Assembly (NCBI GenBank): GCA_040285825.1
Contig: JAUPSS010000002.1
Span: forward strand, 2,976,001-3,040,000
Direction of reading: 5' to 3'
DNA length: 64,000 nt
Source of the DNA: Eukaryota sp. TZLM1-RC
Taxonomy: Eukaryota > Metamonada: BaSk clade
Shown: piece by piece, positions 11,031 to 19,536 of the stretch
How positions within the stretch are numbered: position 1 is the stretch's first letter
Layout: each line of letters begins with the position of its first letter
Program-made: the position numbers and the translations under genes
Notes under the pieces: model-generated
Database searches by the model: none
What the model saw: only the letters and a program-made list of their open reading frames with translations
Told to the model about the DNA's origin: nothing

Positions 11031-12362
11031 TTATTCATAATCAGAATCTCCTCCACTCTGTTTCTTTTCCTTTTTCTGCCCATTCACAAAACTATACAAC
11101 TCCCAAAGCGCCTCCCTACTCAGAGTACCCAAATCTACTTCAACTTCTTCACTGTCGTCTTCTGGATCAGGCGCGTGCTTGGAGATAATATCAAGAATGG
11201 TATCTGCCCAAGATTCTTCCTCGTCCATTGCTTTATGAATGTCTTCACGCAACTGCGATTTCTCGTTGAACGTAAGCTCCCGAACACCGTTCTGAGATTG
11301 TTGGGGCTGGGGTGCTTGAAGAGCAGTGGTAGTAGGCTGTGGTGGTAATGGTTGAGTCATTGCTGGGGACGTAACAGCGGGTTGAGTCTCAGCTGACGCG
11401 ACTGATGACGTGGAAGGCTGGGTTGATGACGTCTTCTGCTCTGATGGAGGTGCAGGCAAATCAGGCACTTTAACATCAGCAAACATTTTACTTTGAGTAG
11501 CAGCCAATTCCTTTGCTATATCAGCTGCTTGCTCGGGTTTAGGGGTAGGTACTGCGACTGGCAGAGCCTCAGCAAAGGCCTGCTCAAACTTGGTCTTCAT
11601 GTGGGAAGCAAGTAAATGGACAGGATGATCTTTAGGATTGAAAGATAGCGAATTATCAAAAGTAAGGCGGCAATCAGCTGCAAATTCTTCAACTGAGCGG
11701 TAGTACCCATTTAACAGCCTGGCTTTGACTGTACCAAGATCCATTGGGTTAGAAATTCTGTCATAATAGTCTGGGGCACCACAAGTGTTGGGGTCGACCG
11801 GAGAGGAGAAAAGACCTCCACCTTGAGGGTCTTGGAGCAATTTGGATACTATTTGTAAGCACGTGTTCATGTAAGCATCTGTGGCTGGTCTCTTTCCACC
11901 TGGACGGGCATGGCTATCAGGGACAGGAATGGCAATGTACTGCTTAGGGGAAGGCACGGGAGGTCGTTTGGGACGTGCAGAAGAGCCTTTTTTCTTAGCG
12001 GAGGTTTTTGAACTGGGCTTGGTACGGGGTTGAGAGCGAGGGGCAGGAGGTGTGTACATGGACTGTACTGGTTGAGGCGTCGGTGGGAGAGCAGCATAAG
12101 ATGCAGTTTGTGGAGGACCTGTGGTGGGGTCATGAACTGAGGGAGTAATAGAAAGAAGTTGTTCAAGTATGTATATGTAATTGTTAAGTCGTTCACGTTT
12201 GGACTCTAAAGAAAGAGATTCCCAGTCGGGTCTCAGTTTCGGATAAGTCAGGTCTTCAGAGCTGAGAGAAGATAAGTTGAAGGAGTCCATTCTACGGCGT
12301 TTAGTGTCAGGAGTGTCAAGAGCACCGTGTCGCTTTTCACCAGCATCCATACTCATGGTCAT
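11031..12362 (-). CDS. BET/GTE-type bromodomain protein
   Basis: A 443-residue intronless frame that starts at a genuine ATG. A Pro/Ser/Thr-rich basic region (about 80-150) precedes a single bromodomain at about 162-270. The bromodomain has its ZA loop (NPMDLGTVKARL), a DCRLTFDNSLSFNP block holding the acetyl-lysine-binding Asn, and the following H-x-VH helix. A Gln/Pro-rich linker leads to an ET (NET) domain at about 365-425 (LTFNEKSQLREDIHKA, then EVEVDLGTLSREALWELYSFV) and a short Lys-rich acidic tail. One bromodomain plus NET is the layout of plant GTE proteins, whereas animal BRD2/3/4 and fungal Bdf1 have two. By family it should bind acetylated histones in the nucleus and recruit transcription factors. 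It is read in the same direction as LC8, 524 bp upstream. Confidence 0.93.
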   Translation of the reverse strand: MTMSMDAGEKRHGALDTPDTKRRRMDSFNLSSLSSEDLTYPKLRPDWESLSLESKRERLNNYIYILEQLLSITPSVHDPTTGPPQTASYAALPPTPQPVQSMYTPPAPRSQPRTKPSSKTSAKKKGSSARPKRPPVPSPKQYIAIPVPDSHARPGGKRPATDAYMNTCLQIVSKLLQDPQGGGLFSSPVDPNTCGAPDYYDRISNPMDLGTVKARLLNGYYRSVEEFAADCRLTFDNSLSFNPKDHPVHLLASHMKTKFEQAFAEALPVAVPTPKPEQAADIAKELAATQSKMFADVKVPDLPAPPSEQKTSSTQPSTSSVASAETQPAVTSPAMTQPLPPQPTTTALQAPQPQQSQNGVRELTFNEKSQLREDIHKAMDEEESWADTILDIISKHAPDPEDDSEEVEVDLGTLSREALWELYSFVNGQKKEKKQSGGDSDYE

Positions 12363-12885
12363 TTAAGTGAAGAAAGAGTGGAATTGTCAAATCCAGATTT
12401 TGTAAAAGTGATGTAATCTCCTCTCAAGATATTGATCTTGTCCCACAGATTACATATATATTGCATACAAACATTCACAGTAGAGCACGGGTGTAATTGG
12501 GACTACTTTTGTTTTGGAGAAACAACGACTTCAAACAAATTTTGATTTGTACAGAGCTGTGTCACTACACACTTATTACCATACAATTAAGACATTATTG
12601 ATTGGCTAAGCCTTTTTTAACTGATTTACCTTTCACCAAAATATTACTTATCGTCTTAATGGTTATTGCTTTCAAAAATGGGTTATAAGAATGAGTTGCC
12701 ATACCAACTTGCAGGAACTGATGCGTTACTACTGCTCCCCGTTTTGAATCAGCAACCTTTGCACCTTGAATAGAAATACAACAACATGAACAAGACCTAC
12801 TGGATCACTTTATTAACCAAAAATACAAGATCCTTCAGCATTGACTCCTTTTTTATTTGATACAGAATAACATTGTAGAATACAC
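12363..12885. promoter_or_regulatory. intergenic, presumed BET promoter
   Basis: About 520 bp between the BET start and the LC8 stop, both genes on the minus strand. No further gene is seen. It should hold the LC8 3' UTR and the BET promoter, but I recognise no specific site. Confidence 0.4.
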
Positions 12886-13268
12886 TTAACCCGACTTAAA
12901 TAGCAAAATGGCGATCTGTCCGACATACATATACAAAACTGTGATTAACAAAAAGGAGAACATACAGTGCTTTGATTCATGGGTGATGTAGGAACCGAAG
13001 TTTCGTCCAACAATGCAATGCCACGTGGGGTTATATTTGCTTCAGTTAGAGTATGTGAAAGGCTGCATACCGATCAAACTCCTTTTTGATGTAAGCAGCG
13101 ATATCTTTCTCAATGTTGAATCGTTCTAGAGCCTGGGTTGCACAGTCAATGGCGTCTGCAATGAGGACACATAAGAGATACTAACCCTGTTGCATTTCCT
13201 CGGACATATCAGCATTTTTAATAACGGCTTTTCGTGACCTTCGATAAGACGATCAGTGATACATACAT
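12886..13268 (-). CDS. DYNLL: dynein light chain LC8 (DYNLL), five exons
   Basis: Coding pieces on the minus strand are 13268-13267, 13238-13186, 13155-13071, 13039-12966 and 12938-12886 (267 nt, 88 residues and stop). The product is a full-length LC8. It begins [18 protein letters not shown] and has [19 protein letters not shown], then [12 protein letters not shown], then [19 protein letters not shown] and a final KSG. The family is usually about 89 residues. LC8 is a dimeric hub subunit of cytoplasmic and axonemal dynein that binds short peptides through an added beta strand. Introns are 28, 30, 31 and 27 nt, all GT...AG; the 31-nt one contains a CTAAC branch-like motif. The first intron splits the start codon AT|G, which is inferred because no other upstream ATG gives this reading frame. 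The remaining splices are certain from the protein. Confidence 0.93.
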
Positions 13269-13684
13269 TGGGAGTGAAAATGATCAAGGTGTGAAGCAAA
13301 ATATACAATTTTCGTTTTCACCAAGTCTTTCACTCATGATGCCACCTCATCACTTCCTTCCTTATATCATAAACTAGCCTCTTTATTCTCCTCTTTATGA
13401 ATACTCTATTTTCTGTTTTCGGCCCTCTGATCTCTTTTATTTTTCTTCTCCATTCTCGTTTTATTCTCGTGTTAGTATGTAATTGACGTAGCCTGGATAT
13501 ATGTAGTTACTATCCTTCTGTTATTGTCTTTTAATTATTTCACATTCCACATATTTGTCCATTTCACCTTTTACTTCCAATCTTATCACAAAATTACCCT
13601 TTCAAGATTTATTGATTGAGAACTTGACCCTTTTCTGCACCTTCACTGCACCCCGCACCCAGTGAATCCTCTGGAGTATCTTCA
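13269..13684. other. LC8 5' flank, no gene seen
   Basis: About 415 bp, pyrimidine-rich on the plus strand. It is presumably the promoter and leader of the minus-strand LC8 gene. Confidence 0.4.
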
Positions 13685-14303
13685 AGTCGTCTAATATCTA
13701 TTCCTTGGGAGTTATTCTCTAGGAGCTGCTGACTGAACGTCTGGCATTTGAAGTGTGTAGCTCTATGTCTGAGATTACTCGTGCAAAGATCACTATCAGC
13801 CTTCGTTTCCTCAAACCATACCTACTGACTTGAAAGTTTTAATTACCAAGTGATTTGACTCAAATCCTGGCCACCGCCCCAGTATTTTTGATATAATCAA
13901 GGTTTTAGATCATCTAACAAATTCTTTTCCTGTAACAAATTTCCCATTATGCGGAAATGCTGCTGACACCAGAGGAAACAATATTCAAGCGAGAATTGAA
14001 AATAAGGCTGAAATTAATAGATTGAGTGATCAGATTGAAACATTGAAGATTGAAATACAAAAATCACAAATTCGTTGTGAAAAATTACAGCTTAAAAACA
14101 TCCAATTGGAAGAAATTGTTGGTGGCTACAAGGATGAAGTATCTGGTCTCAGAGAGGAACTTTCTCAATTGGAGAATGTTTTGCAAAGGGGAGATGCTGA
14201 GACTTGTTTTATAAAACGAAGATCTAAGCTGATTATGGTTTCCTTGGTATTGGTGAGTATTATATTGTTATTTAGTTTATTTATGATTTTGTTTTATTAA
14301 ATA
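13685..14303 (+). pseudogene. broken copy of the tail-anchored pseudokinase gene
   Basis: It matches the gene at 31493-32749 from the SSDIYSLGVILYELLT region onward but carries stops and frameshifts in the kinase C-lobe (13700-13990). The C-terminal coiled coil and membrane anchor remain open from about 14022 to 14300 (KSQIRCEKLQLKNI, then the anchor ending FSLFMILFY). It lacks about 28 codons present in the intact gene between the Leu-rich coil and RGDAE. The lower half might still be translated from an internal Met, but there is no evidence for that. Confidence 0.85.
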
Positions 14304-14673
14304 GGCCTGATGTATATCCAATTCTTTCTATGCTAATTAATGCTTCAGCTTGTTTAACATTCAGACCAAAAATTACAATTAAAAGCAAAATAATTAAAAA
14401 CAACAAAAACAAAAACAACTAACAATTGGGTAACCTTTACATGTCAAACATTGATGCATACATTATCATACATTATAGTGATGTTGGCGTTGAAACTGTA
14501 TTGATGATTTAGTGTTCTAATATTTTAGTTTTTTTATTCCCAATGTTTTGTAGTTGTTTGAAATTCCCCATTCACAGAGCATATCAATCTCCTGTGTAAT
14601 GTAAAGGACCACTTTTTTTCTTTTTCGGTTGTATTTTGTTTGAACTCCATTTACACCAACGCCATTATAAGTA
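14304..14673. other. intergenic
   Basis: About 370 bp, A-rich, with no gene seen. It lies between convergent 3' ends. Confidence 0.4.
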
Positions 14674-15228
14674 TCAGTTACCAAACGACCAAGCCACAGG
14701 GTTCTGTTGGATAAATGAAAAACTAACTGCTGACTTTTGGCTCATAACTCTCACAGCACAAATGGGAAGACAATGAGTAGTTGAGCCGCTGATATCGTTA
14801 TTTACGACGTGATAGCTTCCATGATCCTTGAAGTTACTTCCTTTCATGATTGCTGTAAGGATCAAGTAGTCATCACCTCTGCAGTAACTATGGGAATAAG
14901 TAGGGTTGTTGATGCTACTGAAAAACTCTCCAGCCTGAAATAAATCAAAATAAACTCTACTTACCTTTGCATTTCTCTTTTGGGGATCAAATCCATTGTA
15001 AAAAATTTGTGGAATGTTCGCCGCTGGTGTCCCATGCCATGCATATACGATATCTGCCAGTCTATTTCTCCCCTCTGATTGAACAGCACGACAAAACTTT
15101 TGCATTGCAGGGCAACCTCTCATCAGTCCAGGATTTTCTATAATAGATGTGTGATTTTGAGCAGAGCTGCGAGCACACCGAATACCTTTGCTAACCATCT
15201 CCTGGAGCAGCGATTGATCGTTCACCAT
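14674..15228 (-). CDS. small PARP-like ADP-ribosyltransferase (ART) protein, probable 30-nt intron
   Basis: The frame is 184 codons. A conserved leader (MRGCPAMQKFCRAVQ) precedes YAWHGT, the His-Gly of the PARP/ARTD NAD pocket. GFDPQKR follows, then AGEFFSS and SYCRGDDYLILTAIM, which holds the second-position Tyr. The end is SYHVVNND...CLPICAVRV. At the place where relatives read FDP-x-x-RSGQA-x-GPGEYF, this gene carries an extra 30 nt at 14935-14964 beginning GTAAGT and ending TTTCAG. It is almost surely an intron, although its length keeps the frame open. No Glu stands at the third catalytic position, so mono-ADP-ribosylation or loss of activity is more likely than chain synthesis. The start is the first ATG, at 15228. 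The closest relatives in the window are 16255-16800, 23911-24453 and the ART module of the 38554 gene. Confidence 0.75.
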   Translation of the reverse strand: MVNDQSLLQEMVSKGIRCARSSAQNHTSIIENPGLMRGCPAMQKFCRAVQSEGRNRLADIVYAWHGTPAANIPQIFYNGFDPQKRNAKVSRVYFDLFQAGEFFSSINNPTYSHSYCRGDDYLILTAIMKGSNFKDHGSYHVVNNDISGSTTHCLPICAVRVMSQKSAVSFSFIQQNPVAWSFGN

Positions 15229-16254
15229 GTTCTGACAAGTAGGATTCTGGTTCTATTATTTCAGTTCAACCAAATATTGATATTCATAAAGATATCCCAA
15301 AAAATTTACAGCTTTTTGAAGTTCAAAGAGACATTATTGCTTTAAATTAATGCTATATTTAGCTATTCTGACTGGATACAACTAGATCAGGTTAGCAAAC
15401 GTTTCCCAAAATGTTTGGATTCTTTGAGATGATTGGATGGTTGATCTTTCAATGTGTCGGATCTTCATTTCCTTGAAATCAGTACAAACAGCTTCAAACA
15501 ATAATTTCAATGGTTTTTAAGACAGGCTTAGTTGACTCACATGTTTCTTGAAATATTAATATTTAAATACTTATATATTTATGTTTATATGCTTTTATAC
15601 TTATTTATATATATTTATATATTTCAGATATTATTATAGATATTTCTCTTTCACTGACAATTTCCCCCTTATTGAAGTCTTGTTGAGACACTGTTGAGCT
15701 GAAATAATTACATAAGAATCAAGAATTCTGTATGTAATACGTTGTTTGAAACAACCAAGGCTCAATTTAGGTGACCCTAATTAGTTTGGATTTCGTTCAG
15801 CACAACCAAGCAGATAATCCTTTTATAAAATAATTTATATTTCAATTATTACACTATTCAGTTGTCCTTTGTTAGAACGAAATTGTTATGAAAGTATGAA
15901 CAGCATAATTTTGGTACAATTGAATTTTGGTTGACTCAAAGATTTGACCTCATTGTTGAATAATCAATAACAACATTGACACCTCCATATCAAAAATTAG
16001 TTGCAAACATTTTTATCAACTTGATAATAAATAAATATTATTTAAAGATAACATAATAAAATCAATCACAATTATCAAAATCAAATTGCAATAAGAATCG
16101 TCTGTTCACATCAAGTACAGAACTGGAGGTTGAAATGATCTGTAGCGCCACATATCCCAACAAGAACAACAACACACAGTGTTTAATTCATAGTATCACT
16201 TTATAGACGTCTTTCTGTCAATTCAAAGTGGTTGATCTACATATATGTTCAGAG
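15229..16254. other. intergenic with AT-rich simple sequence
   Basis: No gene seen. A low-complexity tract of TTTATAT-like units lies at about 15545-15635. The rest is AT-rich non-coding sequence between two ART genes that point the same way. Confidence 0.5.
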
Positions 16255-16800
16255 TCAACGTACAAATGACCAAGGTACAGAAGCATGGGATGTAAATGTG
16301 AACTCTCTTGGTTGGGCACCCCTTTTGGCGGGATTCTTCACAGCACATAACGGCAAGCAATGACTTGAGTGACCACTTCTGTCATTGTCGACCACATGAA
16401 CACTACCATGGTCTTTAAACCTGGATGAGCGTATAATTGCCGTAAGAATGAGGTAGTCATTATCTCTACTATAACCATCAGAAGTTGTAGGATATCCGAT
16501 GGCAGCAAAATACTCTCCTGGTCCCTTGGCCTGACCACTCCTCCTCGATGGATCGAAGCCATTATGAAAGATGGAAGCAAGGTTTTGAAATCTACTGCCA
16601 TGCCAAGCGTACACTACGTGATTTAAACACTGCTTGCCTTCTTGCTGCACTGCCCTACAGAACTTTTGCATGGCAGGACATCCTTGAACAAGTCCCAAGT
16701 TGTGTAGAACAGGTCCATATGTTTGACCGGGCGTCCAGTTGTCTGAGATGGCCTTGATACCATTAGTAACAATGCGTCGAAGCAGGAGATGATCACTCAT
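16255..16800 (-). CDS. small PARP-like ADP-ribosyltransferase (ART) protein
   Basis: I chose the ATG at 16800 (MSDHLLLRRIVTNG) because the related pseudogene at 23911 begins with the same residues. The frame stays open upstream to about 16932 and would add a hydrophobic segment from an ATG near 16881. The 181-residue product has LVQGCPAMQKFCRAVQ, then YAWHGS, NGFDPSRRSGQA, GPGEYFAAI, DNDYLILTAII and HVVDND...CLPLCAVK. These correspond to the NAD-binding His, the nicotinamide-packing Tyr and the last beta strands of PARP folds. The usual third-position Glu is absent. There is no intron at the site where the neighbour has one. The substrate is unknown. Confidence 0.8.
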   Translation of the reverse strand: MSDHLLLRRIVTNGIKAISDNWTPGQTYGPVLHNLGLVQGCPAMQKFCRAVQQEGKQCLNHVVYAWHGSRFQNLASIFHNGFDPSRRSGQAKGPGEYFAAIGYPTTSDGYSRDNDYLILTAIIRSSRFKDHGSVHVVDNDRSGHSSHCLPLCAVKNPAKRGAQPREFTFTSHASVPWSFVR

Positions 16801-18026
16801 TGAAGACAGATTGTGTTGAAAAAATGACATTGCAATACATTGCTCAACGTAATCAAACTCAAACTTTAATAAAAACATAATTAAACAAACCAACAGAAAA
16901 ATTGCTGATGTAGCAATTTCTTCCTTGGTCAATTTTGAAAGAGAAACACCGCAATTTTCATCACGAAGATTGCTGCAATTAATATCCCTTCATATGAACG
17001 TATTTTTGAAAACTGAAAATATGAGTCTGACTCTCCAGCAAAACCTAATGGATGCAGTGTTCGCAAATAGACATTACACGAGTTAATGTGCTCTAATGAT
17101 GTTTCTCATACAATTGATGTTGGGTTCATAAACAAGTATCGCTAGTAAAAAGAACCCTATTTGTTGAAAAGACAACAATTATCATTTTCGTTCTTCGCAC
17201 TATCAGGATTTGTTAAAAATATTGTCAAAAATTTGCAAGAGAAATATTCTCTTTACAGGTCAAGACAATAAGATTCAAAGTCAGACGATGGCAAATCTCA
17301 TTGAGATGACAACAGGTGCCAATTCTGTTTCTCTTTATTTATTTTTATTGAATTAGTTTATTGGTTTTTACAATTTTGCCAATTTAAGTGGGACTTAAAA
17401 TTCCAGGAATTTCAGATTAATGGATAAGAAGCTCATGGATAGCTCAAATTGAAACTAGAAGCAATACTGAGGAAATTCGGTTGTTTTAATCAACACAAAC
17501 CTGATCGTAAAAATTTGTTATTAAAAATAGTAACAATAGTAAAATCGTGAAAACCGGAATTAAGTTCTGTGTGAAGATAGTTTTGGTGGGTAAGAGACTG
17601 TAGTGGAAAGTCCAATATCTTTTGTCAACATCATCAGTTAATTAAACAATGATACTGAAAAATTGCCATGTACCTCAAATTGTAAATAATAAGGATATGA
17701 ATTTAAAACACTTATCAAAAATACTGCAGAATGTATTGAATAAGTAGAATTGTAGTAGCATCATAGAATTAATGTCAGTGTGATTTTTGGAAATCCATAA
17801 TACAATATCTCACAAAAAAAGCCCAGAATAAAATGTAAAAACAAGTAAAAAATGCGTTCTCAGTTTTAAAACAGAATCAAAACAGCTGATCAACAAAACC
17901 AAAACAATGCAAAGGAATATTTGTAAAGAATTGATCAGGAACTTAATTGTGTATGTAGGAAGTGAATTTGTAATTCAGATTCTGCACTGAGTAGCATTTG
18001 TAGGAAGTCTATTAAAACTGTTCTGA
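16801..18026. other. long intergenic stretch
   Basis: Apart from the short open extension upstream of the ART gene, both strands are full of stops and no family motif was found. Confidence 0.5.
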
Positions 18027-18103
18027 AGCTCAAAAAGACACGTGATGATGACGTGTCACCTGTTATATGAGACAAAAAAGTCTATTAAAACTGTTCTGAA
18101 AGT
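18005..18103. repeat. 49-bp fragment of the C2 gene flanked by 20-bp direct repeats
   Basis: Bases about 18027-18075 are almost identical to an internal piece of the C2 gene (about 21356-21405), differing at one base or so near the start. The piece is bracketed by two copies of TCTATTAAAACTGTTCTGAA, at about 18010 and 18081. This is the pattern of a small templated insertion with a target-site duplication. Confidence 0.75.
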
Positions 18104-18599
18104 CTTGTAATAATTACGATAACAATAAAACTCTTATTCACTGATACTCAGACATCTGATGATATTTCTTCGAAGAAATAGAACCATTTTGAGTATAATA
18201 AGATTTAGTGACTACTATTGTATTTGATCAATTTCCTATTCCCCTTCAATTTTGATTTGTTCTCGTTTTACGTTGGATTTCACTCATTTAGAAATGCTTC
18301 TGTACAATACAATGAAAAGAAGAGGTGTCATAGTTTCTTGATATGCAGAGCAATGGTTCAACAAGCTCACATCTTTCGAGTTTTCCTATTGTAAAAGGTA
18401 CTATTATGAACGATCACACTAACAAACAAGCCTATCAATCTAATCAATTTGTTATTTATTGTTTATACAATTTATAACTTTTGCGACACTAAGAAATATC
18501 TTATACAGGTAAAGCATTTGAATACTTGCAATTAATACATTTCAAATTTGCAAAGCTTCCTAGCTTTAATTACTCTTATACAGTGGAAAAATAATGACA

Positions 18600-18950
18600 A
18601 TCAATTGATGACGGAAAATTGGAGTTGAGAACGTAAAAATAAGACATCAAATCCCTTCATTGTTTTTTCTTGAACCATTATTTAGAAGTTTTGCCAAACA
18701 ATTCCTGCTTCCTTAGCTCGTTTTTCAATTAAAGAAAATGCAGAAGCAATACATAAAAATTGCTTACTTCTATCGAAATTACCTTCTTCAGTGACACAAC
18801 AACAGTTGTAATGTTGTGTTTGCATTGAATTCATGTGTATCACCAATAATTTTCTTTTAATATAGCTCATAAATTTTTTAAACGCAAACAAAACAATTAA
18901 ACAAAAACTAGAACTCAATATCCTCAATACAAGCATCAACGTCATCAAAT
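18600..18950 (-). mobile_element. 3' scrap of non-LTR retrotransposon (family C relative)
   Basis: An open piece at 18682-18948 contains TEEGNFDRSKQFLCIASAFS. It aligns with the endonuclease-region block of family C (EEANVDRNTQLVFIAFPFS at about 27975-28030), and the AACCATT...GGAAGT-like downstream segment follows. It is dead and short. Confidence 0.6.
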
Positions 18951-19536
18951 CTTTGGAGTGCGCATCCTAGACCTTTCAATCATAATACTTTCAAAAGCTG
19001 TATTTATTTAAAAACTATACAAACAGGATGTACTTACAATGTCAGAAAACATGGAAAGCCTAAATCGTTTTCTTTGCATCAATATTTTTGCCAAGAAAAC
19101 CAGTTAATAAACAATTGTTCATATTTTGTTATAGGGTCTTTGTCGATTAACATCCAAGGTACCAGAAAGTGCTCACAAAATAATTAGACCTAATGAATAT
19201 CAGTTGATCCAAAGAATATGATTTTTTAGTACAAACAATGCATTGGTACATGAAAAATTACAATAGTAACTTACCCATCTTTTGATTCAAACAAATAAGA
19301 AATACGTATTAATACTGAGAAAAACCATAAAAAGTGAGAAAAGTATTTTATACAGCATATACAAACAGAGATATAAATCAGTAGAAAAGATAATTCTACA
19401 AAATTAATGAAAAAAGAAAACAAAACAGTAACAAAAAAAATTTCGGGAAAAATCATCATTGAAAAAAGGAAAATGAATAAACAAATTAATTATTAAAAAA
19501 ATTCAAAAAAAAATTCCATTACCAAAAACCACCATT
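18951..19536. other. intergenic
   Basis: About 590 bp, A-rich at its right end, with no gene seen. It contains the 3' flank of the C2 gene. Confidence 0.45.

Noticed and set aside
11867-12196. A 109-codon minus-strand frame inside the BET gene
   Set aside because: Out-of-frame shadow of the Pro/Gln-rich BET linker.
16801-16932. Upstream extension of the ART gene with a hydrophobic segment that could be a membrane anchor
   Set aside because: The frame's 5' end has no ATG at 16932, and the related copies start at MSDHLLLRR or an equivalent position. An ATG near 16881 remains possible but is not favoured.
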